A stretch of 53,801 bases of DNA from a virus. Positions 28,889 through 37,288 of this stretch are shown here, piece by piece. Numbering within the stretch: the stretch's first letter is position 1; every line of letters starts with the position of its first letter. A program made the position numbers and the translations under genes. The stretch covers positions 1-53,801 of the IMG/VR virus record IMGVR_UViG_3300028786_000011; one strand, given 5' to 3'. The notes below the pieces were generated by a model. It was given only the letters and a program-made list of their open reading frames with translations. It was not told the origin of the DNA and ran no database searches.

Positions 28889-30510
28889 GCACTCTCGACG
28901 ATCTGATCGAACGCTTGACGCTGACGCCTGCATCGGAGGCAGCGGCGGCGCTCGAACAGGCGTTCGATCTGACGTCGAATCTCAAGTTCGTGCCCAATAT
29001 CGGGCCACAGACCGACGCCTACCTCTCACTCGCGGACGTGCTGCTGTACGGTGGCCAGGCGGGGGGCGGGAAGACGCTGCTCGAACTTGGATGGGGTGTC
29101 AATGAAGCCCGCAACGGGATCATCTTCCGTCGTCAGCGCACCGAGACCGACGGCCTGGAGAAAGAAGGCAAGAAGCTGATCTCCACCGGCGCGAGTTTCA
29201 ACGGCACCGACCTGGAATGGACGTGGCCCGACGGCAAGGCGCTGAAGCTGGCCGGCATGAAGGGCCCCGACGACTGGCAGGATCACGCCGGGCGCGAGCG
29301 CGACTACATGGCGTTCGACGAGGGCGGCGAGTTCCTCGAAGTACAGGTGGCGAGCATCATGGGCTGGCTGCGCGCCGACACTCGGACGCGCGTCATCATC
29401 GGCTCCAACCCGCCGCGGACATCCGATGGCCTGTGGCTGGTGAAATGGTTCGCGCCGTGGTTGGACCCGCGCTTTCCCGACCGCGCCCACCCCGGCGAAT
29501 TGCGGTGGGCCGTGATGGTCACGAGGGCCGGCGAGATCAGCGTCAAGTGGGTGGAAGGTCCGGGCGAGTACCTGATCGACGGCGAGCCCTTCACCGCCAA
29601 GTCCTACACCTTCATCCCGGCATCGCTGGCCGACAACCCGGCACGCGACACGGCCGCCTACCGCGCGCAACTTCAATCGCTGCCCGAACCCTTGCGGTCG
29701 CAACTGCTGTACGGCAAGTTCAGCGACTCCATGAAGGACGGCGCGAACCAGTTGATCCCCACGCGCTGGGTGCAGCTGGCGCAGGACCGCTGGACCGACA
29801 AGCCGCCCAAGGGCGTGCCGATGTGCAATATCGGCGTCGACGCATCAGGGGGTGGCGATGATCCGATGATCCTGGCACCACGATATGACGGCTGGTATCA
29901 GCAGCTCATCGAGGTGCCCGGCGCCGAGATCCCGGCCGAGCGCGCGGGCGCACATTGCGCTGGCGTGGTGGTGTCGCATCGCTTGCACGGCGCGCTCGTC
30001 ACGATCGACATGGGCGGTGGCTATGGCGGCCCGATGTACGAGGCCCTCGTGCGCAACGATATCCCATGCCGACGCTATAAGGGCGCCGAGAACACCACGA
30101 AGCGCAGCCGCGATGGCCAGTTGAAGTTCGTGAACAAGCGCAGCGCGGCCCTGTGGCTGTTCCGCGAGGCACTGGACCCAGGCCAGCCTGGCGGCTCACC
30201 GATCCAGTTGCCTCCAGGTGATTCACGCCTAGTCGCCGACCTGACCGCACCCACGTTCGAATTCACGCCACGCGGCATCAAGGCCGAATCGAAAGAGGAT
30301 GTGTGCAAGCGCCTCGGCCGCTCGACCGATCGCGGCGACGCTGTGATGATGGCCTGGTTCGAAGGGCCACGGATGCTTGAGAACGCGATGGACTGGATGG
30401 ACCTGAAGCAGGTCAACGGGCACATCGTGAAGAAGCCGCAGGTGTTGACCTCCGGCCGCGCTCCGCTGTCTGCCGGCCGCGCGGCTCTTTCGGCGAGGGG
30501 CCGGTCATGA
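28885..30510 (+). CDS. terL: terminase large subunit
   Basis: The 541-aa protein has Walker A GGQAGGGKT (56-64), Walker B YMAFDEGGEF (141-150, with catalytic E146) and IIGSNPP as the coupling motif. The RNase H-like nuclease part has NIGVDASGGGDDP (D319), LVTIDMGGGYGG and the closing DRGDAVMMAW. This ATP-driven motor cuts and packages DNA into the procapsid. Start overlaps the preceding gene by 4 bases. Confidence 0.93.
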   Translation: MSTLDDLIERLTLTPASEAAAALEQAFDLTSNLKFVPNIGPQTDAYLSLADVLLYGGQAGGGKTLLELGWGVNEARNGIIFRRQRTETDGLEKEGKKLISTGASFNGTDLEWTWPDGKALKLAGMKGPDDWQDHAGRERDYMAFDEGGEFLEVQVASIMGWLRADTRTRVIIGSNPPRTSDGLWLVKWFAPWLDPRFPDRAHPGELRWAVMVTRAGEISVKWVEGPGEYLIDGEPFTAKSYTFIPASLADNPARDTAAYRAQLQSLPEPLRSQLLYGKFSDSMKDGANQLIPTRWVQLAQDRWTDKPPKGVPMCNIGVDASGGGDDPMILAPRYDGWYQQLIEVPGAEIPAERAGAHCAGVVVSHRLHGALVTIDMGGGYGGPMYEALVRNDIPCRRYKGAENTTKRSRDGQLKFVNKRSAALWLFREALDPGQPGGSPIQLPPGDSRLVADLTAPTFEFTPRGIKAESKEDVCKRLGRSTDRGDAVMMAWFEGPRMLENAMDWMDLKQVNGHIVKKPQVLTSGRAPLSAGRAALSARGRS

Positions 30511-31244
30511 GACTCGCCACGCCAGCCGACCAGGCCCGCATCGAGGCGATCTGCAACGATCCGCTGATCCGCACCTGGACCGCGTTCGAAGGCGCTCCCC
30601 TGTGCAACGCCGCCAAGTACCTGACTGCGCCATCGTTCAGCGTGATCGGTGAGGAAGGCTGCTTCCTGGCTCAGCACCTGGACACCACGCGGTACGTGAT
30701 CCACACGAACCTGCTGCCCGAGTACCGCGGCGAGGCGGCAGTGATCGCCTCCAAGGAAGCGCTCGCTCTGGCCTTCCTGAAAACCGACGCGACCGAATTG
30801 CTCACTATGGTGCCGGCCACGATCCCACACGCGCGCTTGCTCGCCCGGCACATGGGATTCAAGCTGATGTTCAACCGGCAGCGGGTGTGGCCGGCACTTG
30901 GCGAACTACATGCGATGGGCTTCTTCAGCCTGAGCCTCGACGACTGGATCCTGTCTGGCCAGTGCGAGGCCTCGGGGCAGGCCTTCCATCACCGACTACA
31001 TGGTGAGCTCGGCCTCGAGTCCCACGCAGCGGACCGGGTGCATGACGACTACGTGGGAGCCGCTGTCGAGATGATCCGCGCCGGCAACGTGTCCAAGGCG
31101 ATAGGGACCTACAACCGATGGGCGCGTTTCGCCCTGTATCAACCGGTCGAGATCGTGTCGACCGACCCACTGCGGATCGACATCCGCCAGTGCGTGATCA
31201 GGATCGAGGGGGATCAATTCTTCATGGAGGCACCAAATGCCTGA
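30507..31244 (+). CDS. GNAT-like acyltransferase of the packaging region
   Basis: The 245-aa protein has a GNAT-type core: TTRYVIHTNLLPEYRG strand pair, VIASKEALALAFLKTDATEL helix, then VPATIPHARLLARHMGFK and a FNRQRVWP ending. It is one of the acetyltransferase-like genes found beside head genes in BPP-1/Bcep22-like phages. The target is unknown. It overlaps both neighbours and could act on a virion protein or, less likely, the phage sugar. Confidence 0.6.
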   Translation: MRLATPADQARIEAICNDPLIRTWTAFEGAPLCNAAKYLTAPSFSVIGEEGCFLAQHLDTTRYVIHTNLLPEYRGEAAVIASKEALALAFLKTDATELLTMVPATIPHARLLARHMGFKLMFNRQRVWPALGELHAMGFFSLSLDDWILSGQCEASGQAFHHRLHGELGLESHAADRVHDDYVGAAVEMIRAGNVSKAIGTYNRWARFALYQPVEIVSTDPLRIDIRQCVIRIEGDQFFMEAPNA

Positions 31245-31737
31245 AACAGCAGCGGCGATCGGTACCTACTTCACTGCCGCGGAGGGAACGGCGGCCGCAG
31301 CCGGCGCTGCAACTGCGGGCACGGCGGCCGCGGGAACCGCAGCGGCAGGGACGGCTGCAGCTGGCGCCACGGCTGCAACTGCCGCGGGAGTGGCCGCCGA
31401 GACAGGCGCGCTCGGCTACGGGCTGGGCGGCTTGGCGGGCACCGGCGGTGCGTATGTGCTGCCGGCCAGCGTCTCTGGCGCTGCGGCGGCTGGTGCAGGT
31501 GCGACAGCCGGAGGCCTGTTCTCAGACCTCGCCAAGCCGGCCGCACAGGCTGGCGCGAGCGCTGTCGTCAGCTCCGCACTGAGCCCGAAGCGCCCCGACC
31601 TCCCCAAGCCGCTGGCCATGCCCGATCCGGTCGCGCAAGAGGAAGCCCGCAAGAAGTCGATCGTCGAGCAGATGGCCCGCCGCGGCCGCGCGTCGACGAT
31701 CCTCACGGACGCCGGCTCTGGCGCGTTGGGAGGCTGA
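31237..31737 (+). CDS. Ala/Gly-repeat virion protein, 166 aa
   Basis: The N-terminal half is built from AAAGTAAAGT-type repeats (about residues 20-55), and the C-terminal part is a conserved-looking tail: LPKPLAMPDP, EEARKKSIVEQMARRGR and ASTILT. The tail resembles small connector proteins next to portal genes in short-tailed phages. Likely a structural or portal-associated protein. Confidence 0.55.
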   Translation: MPETAAAIGTYFTAAEGTAAAAGAATAGTAAAGTAAAGTAAAGATAATAAGVAAETGALGYGLGGLAGTGGAYVLPASVSGAAAAGAGATAGGLFSDLAKPAAQAGASAVVSSALSPKRPDLPKPLAMPDPVAQEEARKKSIVEQMARRGRASTILTDAGSGALGG

Positions 31738-31738
31738 C

Positions 31739-33358
31739 ATGGACGTCAAGCAACTCTGCGAGGTGGCCGACAACCTCTTCGGGAAGAAGATGTCCCTCAC
31801 CTCGCTCCATCAGGAGATCGCGGACAACTTCTACCCCGAGCGCGCCGACTTCACGATCAGCCGATCGCTCGGGACCGACTTCGCGGCCAACCTGATGACC
31901 AGCTACCCGGTGCGCTGCCGGCGCGACCTGGGCAACCAGTTCGGGACCATGCTGCGCCCGACGGCAAAGGAGTGGTTCGCGACGAAGCGCAAGTACGCCA
32001 AGCAGGAGAGCAACGAGGTCCGCACCTACCTGCAGTGGTTCACCGAGACGCAGCGCCGGGCGATGTACGACCCGAGCTCGCTGTTCACCCGCGCCACGAA
32101 GGAAGGCGACCACGACTTCGCAGCCTTCGGGCAGGCCGTGCTCAGCGTCGAACTGAACAAGCACGGCAACGGCTTGCTGTACCGCTGCTTCCACCTCCGT
32201 GACGTCTGCTGGCAGGAGAACGACGAGGGCAAGATCGGCTTCATCGCACGCAAGTGGAAGCCCACGGCCCAGACGCTGAAGCGCACCTTCAAGAACGTCC
32301 ACGAGAAGGTCAACCTGCTCGAGAAGAAGACCCCGTTCGAAGAGGTCGAGTGCATGCACATGATCGTCGAAGAGGACATGTACGACGACAAGTCCATGGG
32401 CCGGCCGCGCTGGTCGATCTGGTACGACAAGACCAACAGCCACCTGATGCAGGCCACGCCGATCTGGGGCAAGCACTACATCATCCCCCGGTGGCAGACT
32501 GTCTCGGGCTCGCAGTACAGTTACAGCCCGGCCAGCGTGTGCGCGCTTCCGGATGCTCGGCTGCTCCAGGCGATGACCTTCACGCTGCTGGAAGCGGGAG
32601 AGAAGGCCACGAGTCCGCCGATGATCGCGACGCAGGGCGCCGTTCGCTCCGACCTGTCCATCTACGCCGGTGGCGTCACCTGGGTGGACGAGGAATACGA
32701 CGAACGGCTGGGCGAGGCCTTGCGCCCGATCGCGCAGGACTTCCGCGGCTTCAACTACGGCCTGCAGATGAACCAGGATACCCGGTCCATGCTGCACAGC
32801 GCGTTCTTCCTGGACGCATTGACGCTTCCCCAACGCGCGCCTGAGATGACCGCCTACGAGGTCGGGCAACGGGTGCAGGAGTACATCCGCAACGCCCTGC
32901 CGATCTTCGAGCCGATGGAGATGGAGTACAACGCCGCGCTCTGCGACGAGACCTTCGATTTGCTGTGGCGCAACGGCGGGTTCGGTGATCCGCGCACGTG
33001 GCCGAAGGAACTTCGCGGGGCCGAGATCGAGTTCACGTTCGAGAGCCCGCTGCACGACGCGATCGAGGAGCAGAAGGGCCAGAAGTTCTCGCAGGCCCAG
33101 GCGCTCATCGGCCAGGCCATCGCACTGGACCCGTCGAGTGCTTTCCTGCCGAAGACCGAGGTCGCGCTGCGCGATGCCCTGCTCGGGATCGGTGTCCCGC
33201 CGACCTGGCTCAACAGCGAAGCCTACGTCGACGAGGCCAAGGCCAAGCAGCAGGATCAAGCCAAGCAGCAGGCCCAGCTGGCGAACATCGAGCAGGCCTC
33301 GAATGCGGCGAAGAACATCGGCACGAGCGGGCTTGTTCAAGCCTCGGCGCCGGTCTGA
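31739..33358 (+). CDS. portal / head-to-tail connecting protein
   Basis: The 539-aa protein matches the podovirus head-tail connector family: MDVKQLCEVADNLFGKKMSL, RRDLGNQFGTMLRPTAKEWF, FGQAVLSVELNKHGNG, and GKHYIIPRWQTVSGSQYSYS are all typical blocks. A Gln-rich tail (KQQDQAKQQAQ) ends it. It forms the ring through which DNA enters and to which the short tail attaches. Confidence 0.9.
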   Translation: MDVKQLCEVADNLFGKKMSLTSLHQEIADNFYPERADFTISRSLGTDFAANLMTSYPVRCRRDLGNQFGTMLRPTAKEWFATKRKYAKQESNEVRTYLQWFTETQRRAMYDPSSLFTRATKEGDHDFAAFGQAVLSVELNKHGNGLLYRCFHLRDVCWQENDEGKIGFIARKWKPTAQTLKRTFKNVHEKVNLLEKKTPFEEVECMHMIVEEDMYDDKSMGRPRWSIWYDKTNSHLMQATPIWGKHYIIPRWQTVSGSQYSYSPASVCALPDARLLQAMTFTLLEAGEKATSPPMIATQGAVRSDLSIYAGGVTWVDEEYDERLGEALRPIAQDFRGFNYGLQMNQDTRSMLHSAFFLDALTLPQRAPEMTAYEVGQRVQEYIRNALPIFEPMEMEYNAALCDETFDLLWRNGGFGDPRTWPKELRGAEIEFTFESPLHDAIEEQKGQKFSQAQALIGQAIALDPSSAFLPKTEVALRDALLGIGVPPTWLNSEAYVDEAKAKQQDQAKQQAQLANIEQASNAAKNIGTSGLVQASAPV

Positions 33359-33361
33359 CGC

Positions 33362-33667
33362 ATGCAGAAGCCAGCAACCCGGGCCATTGGGCCGCACGTC
33401 CCGGCGCCGTACGAACTCGCGGATGCCAGCGCCATCCAGGCCCTGCACCGCGGGGATGCCAGCGCGGATCAGCAGCAGCGCGCCCTGAAGTGGCTGATCG
33501 AGAGGGCCGCGGGCGCCTACGAGTTCCAGTTCTACCCGAGCGATCGGGAAACCGCCTTTGCCCTCGGGCGAGGCTTCGTCGGGCAGCAGATCGTGAAGCT
33601 GCTCAAACTTGACCTGTCGACTCTGAGGAGGGCCGAAAATGTGGAAGCTCCGAAACGTACTGCGTAA
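33362..33667 (+). CDS. Bbp19-like structural protein, 101 aa
   Basis: QQRALKWLIERAAGAYEFQF and YPSDRETAFALGRGFVGQQI match the small Bbp19-type protein of the Bordetella phage BPP-1 group, which lies after the portal gene. Its end overlaps the scaffold gene by 29 bases. Probably a virion or assembly component. Confidence 0.68.
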   Translation: MQKPATRAIGPHVPAPYELADASAIQALHRGDASADQQQRALKWLIERAAGAYEFQFYPSDRETAFALGRGFVGQQIVKLLKLDLSTLRRAENVEAPKRTA

Positions 33668-34649
33668 ACCTGACGACGAGGGCGCTACTGGCGGCGGAGG
33701 TGTTGCTGCTGCGCCCGCACCGGCAGCTGCGCCTGCGGCCGCTCCAGCGCCAGCCGCCTCTGCGCCAGCCGGGGCGCCAGCGGCATCTCCCGCTGCAGCA
33801 CCGACCCCCGCGGCCGCGCCTGCTGCTGCCCCAGCGCCTGCGGCGGACAAGGGCAACGAGGGCTACTGGCCAGCCGACTGGCGCGAGACCGTGTCGAAGG
33901 CCGACGAGAAGCGCCTCACCGCGCTGGGCCGTTACGCCTCGCCAGAAGCTGCGATGCAGGCCCTGTTCGCGGCACAGGACCGCATCCGCTCCGGCGAACT
34001 GAAGCCGGTCCTCGGCAAGAACGCCAGCGCCGACGAACTGAAGGACTGGCGCGCCGCGCACGGCATCCCCGAGACCGCGGACAAGTACGACCTCGGCAAG
34101 GACGTGAAGATCGACGAGGGCGACGCGCCGATGATGGCCGAGATCCTCAAGGCCGCGCACGGGACGAACCAGACGCCGGCCCAGGTCGCAGCCACGGTGA
34201 AGACCTGGAACACGATCAAGGCGCAGGCGTTCGAACAGCGTGCCGTGAAGGACAAGGAGATCCAGACCGCCAGCGAGGACGCGCTGCGCACCGAGTGGGG
34301 CCCGGACTACCGGCTCAACATCAACCTGATTCACGGCATGCTCGATGGCGCCAGCGACCAGGTGCTGAAGGACCAGCTGCTGCAGAGCCGCCTCCCCGAC
34401 GGCACGCCTTTCGGCAGCTCACCTGAGGTCATGAAGTGGCTGGTCGGCCTGTCGCGCATCCAGAACCCGACCGGCGTGGTCGTGCCTGGGGGTGAAGGCA
34501 ACCAGATGCAGGACGTCGAGACCGAGATCGACAAGATCGAGAAGACGATGCGCGAGAACCGCACGGCGTACAACAAGGACGAGAAGATGCAGGCCCGCTA
34601 TCGGGAACTGCTGGGCGCACGCGAGAAGCTCAAGCCGCGTGGCGCTTGA
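33639..34649 (+). CDS. scaffolding protein
   Basis: The 336-aa protein begins MWKLRNVLRKPDDEG, has an Ala/Pro-rich region (about residues 25-70) and then a helical body including LGRYASPEAAMQALFAAQDR and AHGIPETADKYDLGKDV. The C-terminus is a charged helix (EKTMRENRTAYNKDEKMQ). This composition and the position just before the major capsid gene are typical of a procapsid scaffold that is lost on maturation. Confidence 0.75.
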   Translation: MWKLRNVLRKPDDEGATGGGGVAAAPAPAAAPAAAPAPAASAPAGAPAASPAAAPTPAAAPAAAPAPAADKGNEGYWPADWRETVSKADEKRLTALGRYASPEAAMQALFAAQDRIRSGELKPVLGKNASADELKDWRAAHGIPETADKYDLGKDVKIDEGDAPMMAEILKAAHGTNQTPAQVAATVKTWNTIKAQAFEQRAVKDKEIQTASEDALRTEWGPDYRLNINLIHGMLDGASDQVLKDQLLQSRLPDGTPFGSSPEVMKWLVGLSRIQNPTGVVVPGGEGNQMQDVETEIDKIEKTMRENRTAYNKDEKMQARYRELLGAREKLKPRGA

Positions 34650-34677
34650 TTCTTTTCATACTGCCAATCGAGCAGGG

Positions 34678-34707
34678 ACGCAGCGCAACCCTAGAGTGGC
34701 GCTGCGT
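34678..34707. repeat. 9-bp-stem hairpin before capsid gene
   Basis: ACGCAGCGC (34678-34686) pairs with GCGCTGCGT (34699-34707) around a 12-base loop in the 180-base gap between scaffold and capsid genes. It is not followed by a T run, so it is not a clear intrinsic terminator. It may protect or process the 5' end of the abundant capsid mRNA. The rest of the gap has no gene. Confidence 0.5.
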
Positions 34708-34829
34708 TACCGAGTAGCAAGGCCCCGTTGGCGGGCCGCTGGCCCCTCTCCAGGACACCCCAGCGAAACAGCCATGTACGGACACCCCGAGCGACGGTTC
34801 ATCACCTTCGTATCCACAGGAGTCCGATC

Positions 34830-35681
34830 ATGTCTGACAGTGCGTTCCAAATCCAGTACCGCCAGGAGTTCATCCAGGCGTTCGAACAGCATCAATCGCT
34901 GCTTCGCGAAACCGTCACCACCGAAGCGGTGATCAAGGGCCAACAGGCCGTCTTCCTCGTCGCCGGTTCCGGCGCTGCCTCAGCCGTCACGCGCGGCCTG
35001 AATGGCCGCATCCCGGCGCGCAACGACAGCAACAACCAGAACACCTGCACGCTGCAGGAATGGCACGACCTGGTTCGCAAGACCGGGTTCAACGTGTTTG
35101 CCTCGCAGGGCAATCAGCGCGCGATCATGCAGATGACCACGATGGCGGTCATCAATCGCAAGATCGACGAACTGATCATCAACCAGCTGAACACCGGCAC
35201 GGTGACGATCGGCTCGTCCTCGACGATCCCGAACGTCTCGCTGTTCCAGAACGGCCGCGTCAAGCTGTCCAACGCCGCGGTGCCCTGGGACTCGAACATC
35301 ACGCTGCTGTGCCAGCCGTCATTCCTGGCCTACCTCGAGCAGGCCCCGGAGTTCTCGAACGCGCAGTACATCGAGATCAAGCCGTTCGCCGGAGCCGAGA
35401 ACCCGAGCTGGCGCGACAAGCCGATGGCCTACCGCTGGCGCAATGCGCTGATCGTGGAGCACCCGAACCTTCCGGGCAAGGGCACCACCAGCGAGAAGTC
35501 CTTCCTGTACCACAAGACCGCTGCCGGTCACGCGATGGACACAGCAGGCCTGCAATCCCCGGTCGGCTACGACCAGGAGCAGGACTACTCGTGGGCTCGC
35601 GCGAGCGGCTACCAGGGCGCGCTGCTGTTGCAAAACACCGGCGTGGTGGTCATCACCGCTGACGGCTCGGCGTACGCCTGA
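34830..35681 (+). CDS. major capsid protein
   Basis: The 283-aa product begins MSDSAFQIQYRQEFIQAFEQ with ACAGGAG upstream; the longer frame from 34728 has no support. RLNGRIPARND-like N-arm, QEWHDLVRKTGF, VINRKIDELIINQL and YIEIKPFAG plus a C-terminal TGVVVITADG strand follow the HK97-fold podovirus capsid of the BPP-1/Bcep22 type. It directly follows the scaffold gene. Confidence 0.83.
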   Translation: MSDSAFQIQYRQEFIQAFEQHQSLLRETVTTEAVIKGQQAVFLVAGSGAASAVTRGLNGRIPARNDSNNQNTCTLQEWHDLVRKTGFNVFASQGNQRAIMQMTTMAVINRKIDELIINQLNTGTVTIGSSSTIPNVSLFQNGRVKLSNAAVPWDSNITLLCQPSFLAYLEQAPEFSNAQYIEIKPFAGAENPSWRDKPMAYRWRNALIVEHPNLPGKGTTSEKSFLYHKTAAGHAMDTAGLQSPVGYDQEQDYSWARASGYQGALLLQNTGVVVITADGSAYA

Positions 35682-35700
35682 GCCACAAGGAGAAATCACC

Positions 35701-36090
35701 ATGTCTTACTTTGGCAGCACGCAACTCTCTTCGGTGGCGAATCCGCCGCGGCAACTCGTCGCGCCGTTCGCCGTCAACCCGGCCATCGCCGGCTCGACGC
35801 AGTTCCTGTCCACGCAGGGCTCGACGGCCGCGAACAACCCCAACGGCCCGGGCGGCGGCGGTGGTGGCCTGTGGTTCTACGCCTCGACCAACCTGACCAC
35901 CGACCTGACCGTGGCGAACTTCTTCTCCGACGGCTACTACCTCGGGATGAAGGCCGGCGACATCGTCCAGGGCGCGCAGTTCAGCTCGCTCGGGTCCACG
36001 GTCACGGTCTTCATGGGCGCGGTCGTCTCGGTCTCGACCGCTGGGGCTTCGCTGTCCACCGGCAGCCTGCTCACGTCCACGTTCACCTGA
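35701..36090 (+). CDS. putative head decoration/structural protein, 129 aa
   Basis: AAGGAG precedes MSYFGSTQLSSVANPP. The sequence is Ser/Thr/Gly-rich with a poly-Gly run (GPGGGGGGLWFY) and strand segments (DGYYLGMKAGDIVQG). It lies between the capsid gene and a terminator. A decoration or spike-like role is inferred from position and composition. Confidence 0.55.
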   Translation: MSYFGSTQLSSVANPPRQLVAPFAVNPAIAGSTQFLSTQGSTAANNPNGPGGGGGGLWFYASTNLTTDLTVANFFSDGYYLGMKAGDIVQGAQFSSLGSTVTVFMGAVVSVSTAGASLSTGSLLTSTFT

Positions 36091-36114
36091 TAGGGGCCGC
36101 AAGGCCATTTCGTT

Positions 36115-36146
36115 CGGGCGCGTCTCCTCGGGGCCGCGCCCGTTTT
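36115..36146 (+). terminator. Rho-independent terminator after head genes
   Basis: Stem CGGGCGCG (36115-36122) pairs with CGCGCCCG (36135-36142), a 12-base loop, then TTTT. It is 25 bases after the preceding stop and before the tail-region genes, so it could set the ratio of capsid to tail transcripts. Confidence 0.68.
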
Positions 36147-36167
36147 CGCAACTGAGAGGAGTCTCGA

Positions 36168-36632
36168 ATGAGTGAAGTGATGGACAAGCCCGTGGCCGAG
36201 AAGCGCGCGGTGATTCTGAACCCCCAACGCATGGGCCTGGCCGAACAGCTGCGGCAGGACTGGGTCGTGAACGCCGAGCAAGGCACCACGGTGCCGGACG
36301 TGCTGGACCCGCAGTATTTCGCGCACATGGCCTCGCAGCTCCAGCAGCTGGACCACATCGAGGTGCGCCTCGAGACCGGCGAGTGGGTGCTCGAACTGCT
36401 GGTCACCGGTGTGGGCCGCAACTACGCGCAGGTCCACCTGCTGCACAAGTACGACCTCCAACCCACGGACGAGTCGGTGGCGCCGGCGGCGAAGCACCGC
36501 GTCGAGTACAAGGGTCCGCAGCAGAAGCACATCGTCCTTCGCGTCGCGGATGGCGCGATCCTGCAGAGCGGCTTCGACAAGAAGGTGCTCGCGCTGGAGT
36601 GGCTGGCGAACTACGAGAAGGTCACGGCCTGA
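36168..36632 (+). CDS. hypothetical structural protein, 154 aa
   Basis: Starts MSEVMDKPVAEKRAVILNPQ with GAGAGGAG upstream. The protein is alpha/beta with GEWVLELLVTGVGRNYAQVH and a SGFDKKVLALEWLANYEK end. It is encoded between capsid-area and tail-tube genes, so it is probably a connector or internal protein. No family recognised. Confidence 0.58.
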   Translation: MSEVMDKPVAEKRAVILNPQRMGLAEQLRQDWVVNAEQGTTVPDVLDPQYFAHMASQLQQLDHIEVRLETGEWVLELLVTGVGRNYAQVHLLHKYDLQPTDESVAPAAKHRVEYKGPQQKHIVLRVADGAILQSGFDKKVLALEWLANYEKVTA

Positions 36633-36636
36633 CGCC

Positions 36637-37287
36637 ATGACCACGCAGCTCGACATTTTTAACGGTGCGCTGCTGCTCTGCGGCGAGCGCTTCCTCTCGT
36701 CCCTGACGGAGGAGCGCGAGCCGCGGCGCCTGCTCGACCGCGTGTGGTCGAGCAACGGCGTCAAGACCTGCCTCGAGAAGGGGCAGTGGAACTTCGCCCT
36801 GCGTACCGTGCAGATCGACTACGACCCGTCGATCGAGCCGAGTTTCGGCTACAACCGCGCGTTCGCGAAGCCCGACGACTGGGTGCTGACCACCAAACTC
36901 TGCTCCGACGAGTTCTTCCGTGCTCCGCTGACGCGCTACTGGGACGAGGCGAACTACTGGTACTCGGACCTGGACACGCTGTACGTGAGCTACGTCTCCA
37001 GCGACGTGCTCTACGGCCTGAACATGAACAAGTGGCCGGAGTCCTTCCGCGAATACGTGGAGGAGTTCTTCGCCAGCAAGATCATCCTGAAGCTGTCCAA
37101 CTCCGAGCAGGAAGAGGCCAATTCGCACGCGCGGCTGAAGAAGAAGCTGCTGTCGGCCAAGAGCGCGGCCGCGATGATGGAGCCGACGTCGTTCCCCGCT
37201 CGGGGTTCGTGGGGGCTGTCGCGCAACCGCTTTCCGAATCGCCGGGATGGTGGGAACACCAACGGCAGCGGCAATCTGATCGGCTGA
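36637..37287 (+). CDS. tail tubular protein A (gp11-like adaptor)
   Basis: The 216-aa product reads MTTQLDIFNGALLLCGERFL, REPRRLLDRVWSSNG and the GQWNFALRTVQIDYDPSIEP block that typifies T7 gp11-like adaptors, followed by YRDDWVLTTKLCSDEF-like and ESFREYVEEFFASKI segments. It forms the ring joining portal and nozzle. Length is close to T7 gp11 (196 aa). Confidence 0.82.
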   Translation: MTTQLDIFNGALLLCGERFLSSLTEEREPRRLLDRVWSSNGVKTCLEKGQWNFALRTVQIDYDPSIEPSFGYNRAFAKPDDWVLTTKLCSDEFFRAPLTRYWDEANYWYSDLDTLYVSYVSSDVLYGLNMNKWPESFREYVEEFFASKIILKLSNSEQEEANSHARLKKKLLSAKSAAAMMEPTSFPARGSWGLSRNRFPNRRDGGNTNGSGNLIG

Positions 37288-37288
37288 G

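Noticed and set aside
31703-33856. Long minus-strand open frame of 717 codons opposite the portal gene
   Set aside because: It is antisense to a clear portal gene, and its composition (Arg/Leu/Val/Ala and His-rich) is that of GC-rich shadow frames. The frames at 40659-42899 and 45752-48250 are rejected for the same reason.
34678-34740. Terminator before the capsid gene
   Set aside because: The hairpin is strong but no T run follows it, so I list it only as a hairpin.
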